A stretch of DNA of 64,000 nt from Ramazzottius varieornatus (taxonomy: Eukaryota; Tardigrada; Eutardigrada; Parachela; Ramazzottiidae), in the NCBI GenBank assembly GCA_001949185.1, contig BDGG01000001.1, forward strand, positions 8,499,018-8,563,017, given 5' to 3'. The notes beneath the pieces were generated by a model that saw only the letters and a list, made by a program, of their open reading frames with translations, had not been told where the DNA came from and did no database searches. The first letter of the stretch is position 1, and the number at the start of each line of letters is the position of its first letter. Shown here in pieces: positions 43,981 to 55,956 of this stretch. The translations under genes were made by a program, and so were the position numbers.

Positions 43981-46900
43981 CACCGCAAGCTATTGCTTAC
44001 AATCAATCTACGCGTTGGTTCTCAAACGGAGAAATGGCTAATAATAATGTTTTTTCCGTGTTAATTTATGTGTGTAATGTATTAGTAAATATAAGAGTAT
44101 ATCCGTATATTCTAACCGATCATGCTGTCGCATTCGGCTGTTTAGAAGTAAAAATGCGCTTCCAAAGTAGTAACAGCTATTGCAAAATCTCACAGCTAGA
44201 ACATTATACTTGCTTTGCCAACTCACCGGCATTGGCAAGATCACTGAAAACCGGCCAAAAATGGAGGACTGGTTAGTTTTGACCAGCCGCTCTCCACAGC
44301 TGCTGTCCACAATTTTGTTCATACTAACAACTAGGCTAATAGGACGCACAGAACGTTTTGCAGAGCAACCGATTCAAGCTAAACCAGACACGTTAAAGTA
44401 CACAAGCTGAAAACTACCTCTGGGCCGTGGAGAGGCAACTCAAGTATAATGTGCAAGAAGTTAGGCTCAACAAGCAATTCAGTGCATGGTGACAACTATT
44501 GTGCCAGGGCAACGAGTAGTGGCCTTACCGTTGTCGTAAACGCCATAGTACATGCAAGCCGAGGAGGTTTGGGCCAGTAAAAAGTATGGAGTAAACGGGA
44601 ACGAGGGCAAAGTTCAAGTTCAACCGTAGAAAATTGAGGGGAAGTGCATAACAGTGAATTAGTCCCATACGTACATACTTACGTGTCGCCTTCTCGGAAT
44701 CTCTTGGCCCAAACCTTTAACTGGCCCAAAAATCGTCAGATTCCGTGTAAGCGTTCAGGCGTGGAGTGTCTTACAGGCAATAAACCGGTTTACCAACTGC
44801 CAGCTCGGTAAAGAATAATTGGCGCAGTGAAGACGTACGAGGAGCAAAGCCTCACTTTTCTAACGAGCGTACTTGGCTAGGTCAAATTCTGCAGGTGGCA
44901 CGGCCATGTGTCTTGTCAGCTGATAACGTTCTACCGCCATAACGACCGAGCAAACGTTAGCAGAGTTATAGCAGTTCCAATTTTCGATATAAGTGATGGT
45001 GACCGTCAGTGTGCACCTACGACGCAGTCAGTTTGTTTCTACTGTTGACATCACATGCGACTGAACCACTATGCAAAGTTACCAACAATTCGCTCGGAAG
45101 TTAGCAAAGTTTTAGCTGGTCCCATTCGAATACAACCCAGCCGTAAAGCTGTAGTAACGCTACACCACAACTAACCGATTTCTATTCAGCACGGCACATA
45201 TACGGGCTGACTGAATCAGCCGATCCCAGCTACAGTACGCCCTCTGCAGAAAGTGCTCTCCCTAATATCGGAAGCCATTTTCAAACGACCTTCCTTTCTG
45301 ATCTATTTCCGCTACGATCTGTTACTCATTTCTAGACCAAGCTGGTCCCGATTGAGGCAAAGTGTTCAGACAAATGTACAAACAAATTTGATTTCTGGCT
45401 GGAAGACTATTGGGGAAGTCGTCAGTTAGAAAAGTTGTCCCTAGTTTGGCGAGTTAGCAGAAATAGGCTTTGCACCTCGTACACAGTTTTGAAGTCACAT
45501 TCCCCAAGTGATTTGTTTGAAACGCAGCCAACGTTGGTAGCATTTAAGGCGGCATATTTACTGTGTCAGGCACGGGCGGTGGGCCACGGTGGGCCACGGG
45601 GGGCCCCAAGGGTGTTAGTCGGCAAGGTCGACAGGAGAACCCCTGACTAGAAGTCATACGACTGAAGAAGCAGTACGAGTTACAGGACATAATCCGGGCT
45701 TAGTGGTTTTCCCACCACAACTCGGACATATTTTTTCCTCAGTTCCTGCTGTACGTTATCACTTGTTCCTTGTTTCCTACGGTACACGAGTCTATCTTCT
45801 CGAGGTCTGAACACGTTTGGAAACAGTAAAATATTGCAAGTCGTCGCAACCTGTCGTGGGATGCACATGAGTCTGTCCAATGCTATAGAACCTAAAGTTG
45901 TATCAACAGACGTACGATCAGAAATCAATCAAGCGTTGATTGAAATTGTTGAACTTTACGCATTGCTCGAATTATGATGCGAAAATCACTATGCCCGAAT
46001 TACGTCCTGTACTTCGTAGATCAATAGACAAATTGCCTGTTTACTGTTTTTTGCTGATTATAAGATTTCCAGGTGGGATCTCCTGCCCATCTCGCCCACT
46101 GGCACACTGCAGACCCGCGAGGGCTACTGAGCGTAAATGCTATGCTTGAGCATAACGTTGAATCCTGCCGTCTGTACTCGGGCATATGCAGTGATGGGTG
46201 CACAGAACTGATGGCTTGAACAGAAGCTAACATCCCACTCCAGGGCAACTACGGAAATGCGTCTGGAGAGAACGAGGAGCAGTTCAGTTTCAAGGACAAT
46301 GATTATTGTATCATATAACGCTGCAATCCTTTCGTCGATCCAAGTTTGACAACTTTGGGTCGATTAGCGAAAGAATAATTCCCGATGTTTTGATATCCAC
46401 TGTTCTATCATTCGCCAGTCGAAGATTCATTCGGTACGTTCGACAAAGTTGAAAGCTACATGGTTGTTCTATTGCCGATCAAGATGACAGGCATGATCGT
46501 CAAAGCTGAAACCTGAACTAAGTTTGGTCTGCCGTTTTCCTTCAAGAACATGTCATCTGCAGTATCCCAGGTTCCTACGGATTCTGACGCCAACTCTGCT
46601 CGATTTAGCCCAAGTTTTGCAAATATGCCGGGTAAAGACGACAGCGACAACTACTTCGCGGAAACTAAGTGCGTGCTGAAGTTGGTACAGCGGGACATTT
46701 GACAGTCACCATTTCTTACGGGATCCTGCTCAAAACTGCAGCTTTGGCAGCGAAAAAGATCAGACTGCTTATTTTCCTTTCGGTGATTCACATATCTCAT
46801 GTATCAGGTGCGGAAGTATGACTTGTTAGTCCTTGAAAACCCTAACTTCAAAATTTCATAGTTACACTCCCCCTTGTCTTTTTGTCCTGCGCCTTTTTCA

Positions 46901-49400
46901 AAGTCACTCTGTCAACTCCTAGCTATCGTTTGGCGTTCCATCAACCCAAGTTTTTCAGCTTCGGGGTAGGGCAGGAATGTTTTTTTCGGAATCATGGATA
47001 GCCAAAATTTTAAGTGATTCATCTGTTCGAATTTTATCAAGGCTTCAACGCATCCCACACAGGCGCGAAGACATGCTTTGTTTCTCTTGATAAAGAAGCT
47101 ATTAGTTAAATCGCTGAGGTTGGGTAATTCTTCTCAGCTCTGGAGATTTCTAGGTCGGAAGTCACCCTTACGGAAGACCGAAACTGCCGTTGGACAATAA
47201 CATACTCGGGGAGTCTGTTCAATCCAATTCTCCCCGAACTCTGGTAAAATCTTTACGAGACTCTAAGGTGTCTAATTAAATCTTTGCTGGACATCCGGAC
47301 AAAACGGGAAGACAAAACACTTGTGGAATCGGATTCCCCGTTTACCTCGCGCACCTTACTATGAACGCAGAATTTGGTTTTCCGTAACCTCAAGTTCCTG
47401 AATGACAGCAAACTGATCCCCAGGTCACATCGTTACCGGTGACAACGAATGGACTTTGTAAGACATTCTGAAGCAAAAATTGGAATGTCTCGAAGCAGCG
47501 GAAGTGCCGCAGAAAATATCGAGTCGTGAGCTGCACCACAGGCAAACTACGGTTACTGTCTTGTTGCTATCATATAGTGTAGAGCGCTGTAAAATCGTTC
47601 TGCCCAGCATAGCGATAGGTGTGAACTACACCTCTCTGGAATGGGTAAGAATGATGGGAAAAAAATGTCGTTCACTGAACGAAATTATTCAGTTAACTCA
47701 AAGCACTACTGTTGCACGTCAGCTCTAGAGTGCACACTGACCAAAACGCTTTCGCAAACTGCAGGAGGAGAAAATGGAAACTCTCCTTCACACACCAAGA
47801 AGTCGGGATCCGATCCTAACGGACCATCCCCATATCGCAAAATCAGAGCACCTGTACTGAGATAGAAAAACTTTCTCCAGAGAGGCTGCAAAAAATGGGT
47901 GCGGAGAGTTTATCTTTTACCTTTCCCCATACAGCTACAGCAAAAGGCACGAACACGACACCAAAAAACTGAATGAAGTACCTTGCTAGTATGGGTGGAT
48001 AACCTGATCAAAATTTCCGAGGTTCGAAGTCAGGAGAAATTTTTGAAAATTTTCGTCGGAGGAGTAACAAGTCATGCTTCCGCATCTGATAACGTTTGAA
48101 GCTGCTTTCCGCGTAGAGGCATAGCTCGTTTGCGTGCAATGAAACGTAAGATGGAAAATCCAGCTGAAATGACTTGCCGTGACGACGACTTTTTGCCTTG
48201 AACAAACCGGGGTCTCTGCAACTGCGTCTGTAAGTATTCATTCTTGAATCACCTTTAATGAGAACACAACTCTCCAGGTCCGTACTCGAAATTGAGAAAA
48301 TTTGAAGGAATATCACACTGACCCTCTGTTTCACAACTCTTGTACCTTAATTCGCTCTGGTCGTTATTCTCCTGCTGTAAAGTTTTACAGGTTATCAATC
48401 CAATCAACACGGTTACTCTATCCAGTCAAAGAATCAAGCGTCTACCAACAGCAGCTTCGAACATTGGTTGACAGGGTACGCTGCATCTGCCAATCAAATC
48501 CGTTGACAGCTCACTTCTCGGCGTTAACGAATTTCCGCCCCGAAAAGCCAAAGCTCCAGATCAGTTGCTCACCAAATCTGTGGTAGAAACAGGGGAAACT
48601 TTAAATGCCTCATATACCTTGCAGAGAGTCTCTCTGCAGGTTTCCTCCAAGTGGACTCTGAAATTACTCTCAGTCGCTTTCCTTCTTCTACCAGGTATGT
48701 TCATTTCACAGTTTTATGGCGGCTACCACCGATCACCCGTATGACCTGTGTGGGACGTGTTGATGAGCGAAGCAAAGTTGATGAACTTAAAGACCACAAA
48801 AGTATGCGGAGAAAGCGCAGAAAGGCTGGCGACACAGCAGAGCCAACTAACTGCTGATCCCGAAGTCGACGTTCCCTTCCACCAAACGCTCCGATGAATC
48901 TTCCAGTTTCCCCGGAACCGCGAACGGATTCCTAAAGGTGAGAGACCGTCCGTAGCAGCAGCACTCCTGAAGCTCATGAGAGATCGCGTACAGAAGTATG
49001 ACACTGCCGACTGTTTATGGCTTTCTCCGCGAAAGTTTTCGCCTAGCTTGACAAAGCCACGAAAAGACAGTAAAATCTCTCACGTTCATCGTCAAGGCTA
49101 ACATCCCCCAACCACAAGCCACGAGTGCAGTCCAGCAAAAGCCCACAAACGGAAAGCTGAGCTCAAAATCCATCGTCAGGTGCACATTTCCGGGAGTATG
49201 GCTCCCGTCTGTTGCAGAGCTGATGCTGCTAGGAGCTCGTGTTCTTCAAAAAGTAATACCTAGTGTGCTGACAGAAATGACAAGTTGAACTGATTTCAAC
49301 AAGGCTGGAGAACATCGATGCACACTACGCTTTTTTTCTTCTTAAGAACTGTCTGTTTCTACCTAAGGTGCTTCACGATCTCTTTTGCAGTCCCGTTTGG
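43981..49400. other. 5.4 kb without a confident gene
   Basis: Short frames only. Family B copy 3 lies at 45405-45483. A stretch near 46061-46120 (CTGCCCATCTCGCCCACT) has a weak relative near 60168-60225. GGGCCACGGTGGGCCACGG is tandem at about 45581-45602. No terminal repeats or spliced gene were convincing. Confidence 0.4.
45405..45483 (+). repeat. Dispersed repeat family B, copy 3
   Basis: Carries GTCAGTTAG, AGTTTGGCGAGTTAGCAG and CACCTCGTACA at the same spacing as 42191-42272. It is the most diverged of the three copies and lies 1.4 kb downstream of the EGF-repeat gene. Confidence 0.5.
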
Positions 49401-49419
49401 AAGCGCCCAGACCGTCTTC

Positions 49420-49640
49420 GCGTCTTCGACGAAATCTACCGCTCCGAAGTTAACGAACAACAAGATGTCCGATTCTGTCTGGAAACAAGACAGCTTTCCT
49501 ATCGCTAGAGGTGGCCTTGGCCTGCGCGGGTCGACAAGATTGCTTTCCGGCTCACTTGGCACCTATCTTCTTGGTTAAGGCTTTGGTCTCGTCAGCAGTC
49601 ACCGATGCAGTTGACAGTGGGCTTTGTGTGGGGTAGGACA
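49420..49640 (+). pseudogene. Fragment of an RLE-type LINE (post-RT region)
   Basis: The frame reads FASSTKSTAPKLTNNKMSDS, then VWKQDSFPIARGGLGLRGS and, after a frame change, GFGLVSSAVTDAVDSG. The (W/L)-x-x-x-x-(L/F)P-(I/V)-x-x-GGLGLR block is characteristic of the region after the RT thumb in LINEs with a C-terminal restriction-like endonuclease. This is the part deleted from the element at 31413-32666. A 180-residue frame at 49552-50094 on the minus strand overlaps downstream sequence and has no recognised domain. Confidence 0.4.
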
Positions 49641-50094
49641 CGAAGCAGCAGTCCAGAAAAGAGCTTCGTAGTGTGGAGTTCGGAACCTGGGCTTCGACGT
49701 GTTCCAGATTCAGGTGACATCCGAGGGTGCAGGTGGCGACAATGTTTCGGACTTCTGATCGTGTCGCTATGCCGACAGACGTGTGCCTTGTCCTGGTGGT
49801 GTTTTCCTTGTCAGCCAGCTGACCGAATCGTGGACATCCAAGGTCTTCCAGGTTTTTGCCGGCAGGTATGCAGTTTTCCGACGGGCGATACTTCTGCAAA
49901 CCCCTGACGTAGAAGTAGATGTTCGCAGGTCGTGCGATTAGATAACCATCGAAGAGGGCGCTACAGGAGTTCGGAACGTCGTGCGGAGCGCGAAATCCTC
50001 TGGACCCCCAGATCAGTCCGTGCGAATGCGTTGCTTGATTGATCAGGTCACGACCTCGTTCGGCAGCGTTTGATGGTAGCTCGGCAGTGAACAT
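49552..50094 (-). CDS. Unidentified 180-residue open frame
   Basis: An uninterrupted minus-strand frame beginning MFTAELPSNAAERGRDLIN, followed in another frame by 67 residues down to 49359. It has no signal peptide or membrane segment and no recognised family. It partly overlaps the LINE fragment on the other strand, so at most one of the two is real. Confidence 0.25.
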   Translation of the reverse strand: MFTAELPSNAAERGRDLINQATHSHGLIWGSRGFRAPHDVPNSCSALFDGYLIARPANIYFYVRGLQKYRPSENCIPAGKNLEDLGCPRFGQLADKENTTRTRHTSVGIATRSEVRNIVATCTLGCHLNLEHVEAQVPNSTLRSSFLDCCFVSYPTQSPLSTASVTADETKALTKKIGAK

Positions 50095-50815
50095 GTGGCC
50101 GTTGGTCTATTTTCCAGCATTCTTTTCATGGACTACGAAAAAAATGCGGCTTGATATGTAGCTTTTGGTCAATTGTCAACAGGTCAGTTTAATACGACTT
50201 TGGTTTTCATGCTGAAGACTGTAAGTGAGTTGAAGGGATGATCTCATATCCGATTTATGCTCGACTTTGAGTTCCTTACGGATCCATCGTGTGTGAACCT
50301 GCACTGGCTAGTGGTCCTGACCACTGGGAAGGCCGAGCGAATGCGATAATAACAAAAGAGCAAAAAAATGCGGAGGATGACGGATCAGGCTCTTCAAACC
50401 CCCCTTCCCCCTTCCCTTTTGCGGAAGACTTCTGAAACTGGCAAAGTCTTTCTTGTGGTTGGATGTTTTCCTCAATGCTCCCTTGTGACAGGCATATGGA
50501 GTTTGCTTTGGATTGCGAATAAAAAGTTTTTGCAACCCCGGCCAACTCGCGCATCGTTTCACATAATAGAGTTTGCGATATTGGAAAGCTTCACCATTTA
50601 CGACACACATTGACTTTTCGACAGGCCTATAAAGGACTCGCTTCGCTCGTCCTGAATATTGGGCAAATCTGATTTTATGCTCCGGATAATTGAGGAAAAG
50701 ATCTAGTTCATCGACCACGCTCCCATTCGCATTGCGTACTACTACAGATGAGATTAGCCCAAGTTTGAAGAAATTGCTCTCGAACACCTCGAACAATTGA
50801 ATTTCATCACAGCAG

Positions 50816-51242
50816 GTGGTGGATTTTGACCACATTTCCGACTATAAAGTTTCCACTCTGTTGATAGTGGATGATCTTGCTCAGACGGTGGCCAGTGACC
50901 GTCGTTGCAGCACGATCTTCACTCAAGATTCTCACCATGAGAACGTTTCTGTCATCTTGGTTTCTGTCATCTTAGCAGAACTTGTACACTCAAGGAAGAT
51001 TCGTGCGGGATAATCAGCTGAACACGCAGTATATCGTACTGCACACAAACTGCCGTGCTCGAAACGACGATGCACGGACCTTTCGACGATGGAGATGTGT
51101 TCTAAAATTGCTAGCCCTGAAGCGCTACCCTTATTATAGGGAAGCAGCAAGTACTGCAAAGAGGCGGTTTCATTGGAGGCATTTTGCCTATCGCTGCTTC
51201 AGTTTTATCTATCTTTGTCAGCAATGGATGAGTACTGCATAG
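50816..51242 (+). pseudogene. Maverick/Polinton packaging ATPase (FtsK/A32-like), C-terminal part
   Basis: The frame at 50816-51013 has LLIVDDLAQTV (Walker B Asp pair), then FTQDSHHENVSVILVS. After a frameshift near 50970 the next frame continues VYTQGRFVRDNQLNTQYIVL. In Polinton ATPases the order hydrophobic-DD, sHH-x-N-(I/V)S-(V/I), QN(L/I)(F/Y)xQGxxxR, (S/Q)LNxxY(I/L)V(L/M) is typical. The ATPase drives DNA packaging in virus-like relatives. The Walker A end was not found upstream. Confidence 0.6.
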
Positions 51243-51277
51243 GGCTTAAATGAATACTGGATGCTCAGAAGCAAGAG

Positions 51278-52450
51278 ATGCCGGCTTCACCACCCGCCGA
51301 CGCCCGTGACGTTATAACTCAGCGCGGTTTAATCAGATTCATGTGTGATCGTTCTGATATTAACGAACAAGAACGAAACCACATGTTCAGCACTACCCTG
51401 GAGAAGTACGTGGCTCTAACCAACGAACATCAGGAAACCAATCGTGCCATCAGCGCTCCTCAATAGACGGCTTCTATTTGCGGTCCTGTGTGCCCCAGGT
51501 TGATTTCCCAACGTAAGTAACCGCTGCTCTTGCGGAAAAGATATCATTCCGAGAAAAGAGGGTGGCCGGGAGGGAAGAGGATGCAAAAAGACCGCACAGT
51601 CAGGAACTGAAGTAGCCGTTCAGCGTATGCCAGCTGTCACCTCTGTGGCTACTGCACCTCGGGCAAGATGACGAAAACGTACAGCCAAAGACGAGACATC
51701 TAACAAACGGATTAATCAAGGATCAGAGGTTGAGCTGCGACCACAGCGTGCTCGTACCGTAACTTCAGTGGCCACTGCTCGTCCAGTACGACGAGTCAAA
51801 GAAGATCCGATATAAGCAGCATCAAGAACTGGAAGACAAAGTTGTCGACGACTCTCTCGTTACAAAGTTGGAGCCGATAGAGACTCCCACCAAGCCCCCA
51901 AGCAGCAGCAGAGAGAGAAGCCTGTCGAGCCCATCAACAAGCGTCACCATGACAAAAAGCGGGCATCCAACCGTAAATGTAGCGGCACGGAAATTAGGTT
52001 GCTGAAACCCAAAAGGACGAAAGAGCGGGTAGGATAATTAAAGTCTGGATGGATTTTTCTTCGATAACTGTAAGAATGGCCGGGTGTTTGCCCACGGTAT
52101 TTTGACATATGTTACGTTATGTTACGTTATGTTACGTTAAGTTTGCCAGTTATTGTTGTCATAATAGGCGCCCCGTGGCACAAAACACCTGCATCCTCGT
52201 CGTCCGGTTCACTTGGTAGCGTCGAGCGGTTGAAACGCGCAAACGAAGGGGACGAAGATCCTAAGAGCATTCAACGAGTACTGCAACACGTCAAGACGAC
52301 CACTACTAGAAAATCAGTCCGACGCAAGTTCACGCAGAATCGCCTCATTACAGAAACCTCAAACAACAGTACGAGGTCGACCGAAGCAAGTACGCGGGCA
52401 CTACCAAGAGGTACACCCTTGGAAAAACCTCGCCCAGTATGCCCGTAACT
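51278..52450 (+). other. Broken frames between Polinton ATPase and integrase
   Basis: A 62-residue frame (51278-51466), a Lys/Arg/Pro-rich stretch near 51790-52035 (EPIETPTKPPSSSREKPVE) and a 109-residue basic frame (52119-52448). Lys/Arg-rich proteins are common in virus-like elements, but nothing here is diagnostic. A 10-bp tandem repeat (GTTACGTTAT, three units) lies at 52111-52140. Confidence 0.35.
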
Positions 52451-52564
52451 CGCATGACCATTAACCACTATATGATCTTCAATCTGTTCGCGGGTACTTG
52501 GAAAAGGCTATACAATAATGCGCTGTGTTTAGATTCAGCGTGAAAGAAGCCAACGGGCATGCGG

Positions 52565-52630
52565 CTGGCTCCCAGTCTGCCCCAAAAAGTGCCATCACGT
52601 GGGTGGCCAAACTTAACATGGGAACGCCTC
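52565..52630 (-). repeat. Dispersed repeat family A, copy 2
   Basis: The minus strand carries ATGTTAAGTTTGGCCACCCA and GATGGCACTTTTTGGGGC, matching 17993-18056. It lies just 5' of the pyrimidine-rich tract. Confidence 0.6.
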
Positions 52631-52700
52631 TTCGTTCGGCTTGAATATTCTACAGTCGTGATGCAACGTTTTCGGGACTTTCCCCTTCACCCAAATTCCA

Positions 52701-52863
52701 TCCCCTTCTCCCTTCCTACACCCCTTTCCCCTACCCTCTTCCCCCTTGCCCTTTGCCCCTGGCTTCTTGCTTTTTGCCCTCTGCCCCTTGCCCTGCTCCT
52801 TCCCTACTCCCTTTCTCCGTCCCCTTACCTCCTCCCGCGACCCTTCCCCTCCGCCCCCTTGTT
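52701..52863 (+). repeat. Polypyrimidine tract of about 160 bp
   Basis: Almost all bases are C or T, in variants of CCCCTTGCCCTTTGCC and CCTTCCCT. Such purine-pyrimidine asymmetry can form triplex (H-DNA). Apparent Pro/Leu/Ser- or Gly/Lys-rich frames here are composition artefacts. Confidence 0.75.
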
Positions 52864-53360
52864 CCGTCGGAGTCTTTTGGGAAGGCATTACCCGGATCGG
52901 GAAGATCGGCTGCTCATAGCGTGGGTTCAACTGATGGTCGTTCCAAGAAAGTATATCCGCGTCTCGCGCGGCACCACGTTCTTGGAGCAACTAACCGTTC
53001 AACTACTGCTAATCGAAAGAATAGTTGTTTGAAGGCCGTGGATGAATTGATGGAAACAATTTGTGGACACCTGTATACACGGAAATCATGCTCCAAAGGC
53101 AGGACAATCTATGTAGGAGTTCGGGGAAAGGTGGAGTTGCTCGCTTCCGTATGTTCGATCGGGAATCAGAAACTACGGTCGGCCATGCACGGGCATATTG
53201 CTAGCCAGGAACATCCAACTGCTACTGAGTATGCATGTGCGTGAGTGAACGCATCACGCACGTGCGCGCGATGTTTTAGATCGGCTGTGGCGCGCTCGCC
53301 GATGGCCGTGCGTTTGGCGCCGAGTCAGTCTCAAACCGCTTCATTTTTATTGTTCCTTTG

Positions 53361-53402
53361 TGGCCAAACTTAAAATTGCCCGACTCTCTCTTTAAAAGCA
53401 CC
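53361..53402 (-). repeat. Dispersed repeat family A, copy 3 (partial)
   Basis: The minus strand contains CTTTTAAAGAGAGAGTCGGG and AATTTTAAGTTTGGCCA, matching the 5' half of the copy at 17975-18056. Confidence 0.5.
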
Positions 53403-53439
53403 TCGCTTCGCTCGGCCGGAAGATGACGGCGTACGAAGT

Positions 53440-54110
53440 TTGCTAGAAGTGGTCGACTGCTTCAGTAGATGCGCATCAGTACAGGCCTTGCTTAGTAGAG
53501 AAAGTATAGTGGTTAAACTGGCTCTTGAACGAGTCTTCAAGTAGCTGGATATGTCGGAGAAATAACAGGTTGGTAAAGGCTCAGAATTCTACAACGCAGT
53601 GGACAGGAGCTTTTTGAGTGAGAAAGAGGTTATGACCTTCTTTACCGAGAACAATTACATCAAATGCGGCATGGTTGAGCGGTTAATTCGTGCCTTTAAG
53701 ACTCGGATATTTCGCTATTTCCAATCCCTCTACAACACTCGCTACAGTGATCGGCCACGTGATGTTTTTTTACGCCCACCATCATTCCGTACACAGTGCC
53801 CCGTGGGAAAAAAAACCTGACGATGCTAAGCCAGAGAACTCGGTTTCGGACTTCAGCTTACTGTGCGGTAGAGTGCTCCCAGGAAAGTCAGGGATACCTC
53901 GGTCGAAGGTTGAGGATCTTGTCCGCATCTCAAAAACATACTACAGTTTGAAAAAGGGTGCGACGATAACTTCAGCTTGACATCTATTAGACGACCAAAG
54001 TCAAACGACTGTCGTTCGTGTATGCGAAGGAGAAGAATCCCAATACCAATAAGGCTATTACAGGTTAGCTTTGTCAACCGGAATTGTCACTGGTTCGCGA
54101 TCGTATGAAC
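53440..54110 (+). pseudogene. Maverick/Polinton retroviral-like integrase, broken
   Basis: Successive frames give EVVDCFSRCASVQALL (first catalytic Asp), VGKGSEFYNAV (the usual Asp of TDKGxEF has become Gly), MVERLIRAFKTRIFRYF (third catalytic Glu), then HHHSVHSAPWEKKPDDA and LVRISKTYYSLKKG, which resembles the C-terminal chromo/SH3-like part. TAG near 53542 and TAA near 53563 break the frame, and at least two frameshifts follow. The enzyme would insert linear DNA ends. The changed second Asp alone would abolish activity. Confidence 0.65.
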
Positions 54111-54124
54111 TTGACATTTAAGTC

Positions 54125-54850
54125 GTGAAGTACTGGAGCGACGAACTCGTAATCGCCGACAGAAAGTCTTGTCAGGCGGCTGGAATACGGACTCGAAAAC
54201 GATTCATAGATACCAGCAAGATGGACGAAGACAATGGCTTTCGCCTCACTCTACCCAGTGATGCCTGCATGGAAAACTATCCAACCAACAACGCAGCCAG
54301 CTGGACCACCAAGCTAGGAACTCCATCGACCTGGAAGGCCGGTGGGACATGAGCCTTTCCGGACTTCACTACATGCAGAGCACGTGTTTCATTCCCACGG
54401 ATCAATAGATGGTTGTCTACTATCCCCACAGTAACATTTCGTCTGCCCGACTGTACCGAGACTGTCCCAGCTGGGGTGTATATTCAACCCAATCTTTGAT
54501 TGATTGCACCAGTCGACAGACAGGCACTCTACTGCCATACCCAGACGCGGAACCGATCACACAGTTTAAAATCAAAATCCGGCCCGATCGCCGTGTGTAT
54601 ATCTTCGTGGGTGCCCCTTGAGCCACCGTCTACATTGACGCCGCTTCGATAATCTTGCAGCCCATACTGGGATTCAACCTGAATCAAAGCATCTTAACTC
54701 CAACGCATGAGGAGAGCAAGATCTACGTTGGCAAAGACTAACCTGAGTATCCCATCAAGCATGCTGGCAAACGTCTTGTTGATCTGAAATCTGGTAACCA
54801 ACCCATGTTCGGTACTGTGACGGAGCTGACTATTTCTACTCAAGCGACAC
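54125..54850 (+). pseudogene. Putative Polinton-associated structural protein, broken
   Basis: After the integrase, a frame reads GFRLTLPSDACMENYPTNNA, then ASWTTKLGTPSTW. It resembles a conserved start (F-x-(V/L)-x-LPS(N/D)(A/S)S...(Y/F)P-x-N) of proteins found beside such integrases in invertebrate elements. It continues with breaks through IKIRPDRRVYIFVG, a TGA, then SIILQPILGFNLNQSIL and FGTVTELTIS. Position next to the integrase and the LGF motif support the link, but the function (capsid or penton-like) is inferred. Confidence 0.4.
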
Positions 54851-55016
54851 TTTGTTGCAAACTTTAAGGGCTGTACCTATAAGAAGCGAAGCGATGGAGG
54901 TCGAAACGGAATCTTGACTTGCGCATGTTCAACCACCTGTTAGGGACTATCTTCGACTTCGAAAGCTGGGTTCTAGAGAAGTTTTGCCTCTGTGCTACTG
55001 TACGTAATATTACACC

Positions 55017-55910
55017 ATGGGAAAATTTAGGACTCAGGCTGTGTACAGAGTATCGGAGGCTCAGAGAAATCTGCGAGCTCAGGCGGAAAGTGGAATGTCG
55101 CTGCGAGCTTATGCAAAAGCGGTGAAGATACCGCGTTCAACGATATCTCTGTGGAGGTTGGACAAAGTTTGAAGCTGTTTGCGTCTTTAACCGTTCATGT
55201 TCTAAATATATATCGTTTCAGAAAAAAGTTACCTGAAGGCACTTTTAAGGACGACGTAAGCCGATGTACGAGCCAATAGAGAAAAGGGTCTATAACGAAG
55301 TGATCAAAAGTAGAAATATTGGACTTCCGGTGCGCAATAGCGACGTCTGATCTTGGGCATTACAGTTCGCCAAGGCATTGAATATCCACGGATTCAAAGC
55401 GTCTTGTGGTTGGATATCCAAGCTAAAGAAGAAGTATCGTTTGACTTATCGAGCAATAACTAAGGTCGGACGAAACACCACGAAGACTCCCGCAGACGAA
55501 GTAAGCCGAACACAAACTCCCTCGCTGGTTTTACCGTTTCCTGTAAATCTGTTGAGGCTTATGCTGTCTTTTGTTTGCTCGAATAGCTTGCCGAACATGT
55601 TTTCATGGAGCGAGTGGAAGCAATCGTCACTCTGGAGAAAACCCATCCAGGCCGTATAATCAACTTTGACCAGACTAGTGTCCTCTTGCAAAACACGTAC
55701 GGAAAGACTTCATCACCTGTTGGAGTCAAACAAGTTCACGTCGTTCAGCCACCCGGTGAGAAGGAACGATTTACGGTAGGCCTCGCTGTGACGGGAGACG
55801 GACAGAAATTTCCAGCTGTGATAGTTTTCACAGGTGGAGTGAAGACTGGTCAGCTCTCGCGTAACATTCTAGCGAAGTTAGTGATTCCCGGCAACGTCAA
55901 CGTCTTTTCT
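55017..55910 (+). pseudogene. Pogo/Tigger-type transposase N-terminal part, broken
   Basis: A psq helix-turn-helix starts at ATG 55017 (FRTQAVYRVSEAQRNLRAQA, then MSLRAYAKAVKIPRSTISLW). After an intron-like gap, a CENP-B/Tc5-type domain follows from about 55264 (YEPIEKRVYNEVIKS, NIGLPV), a TGA at 55348, and GFKASCGWISKLKKKYRLTY. In a further frame the DDE core begins (RIINFDQTSV with the first catalytic Asp, then EKERFTVGLAVTGDGQKFPA). It ends near 55910, where hAT sequence starts. The second and third catalytic residues are missing. Confidence 0.65.
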
Positions 55911-55956
55911 ACCCGAACTCATTTAACATTTGGTCATAGTGCAATTTGTTTTCTAG

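Noticed and set aside
46456-46650. Minus-strand frame with SLSSLPGIFAKLGL, briefly resembling a protein-primed DNA polymerase motif
   Set aside because: No other polymerase motifs on either side and no continuation; probably chance.
49605-49907. 100-residue plus-strand frame after the LINE fragment
   Set aside because: Trp/Cys/Arg-rich composition typical of an antisense shadow, and no LINE motif in that frame.
52753-53244. Long Pro/Leu/Ser-rich and Gly/Lys-rich frames on both strands
   Set aside because: They are produced by the polypyrimidine tract; composition is extreme and frames are open on both strands at once.
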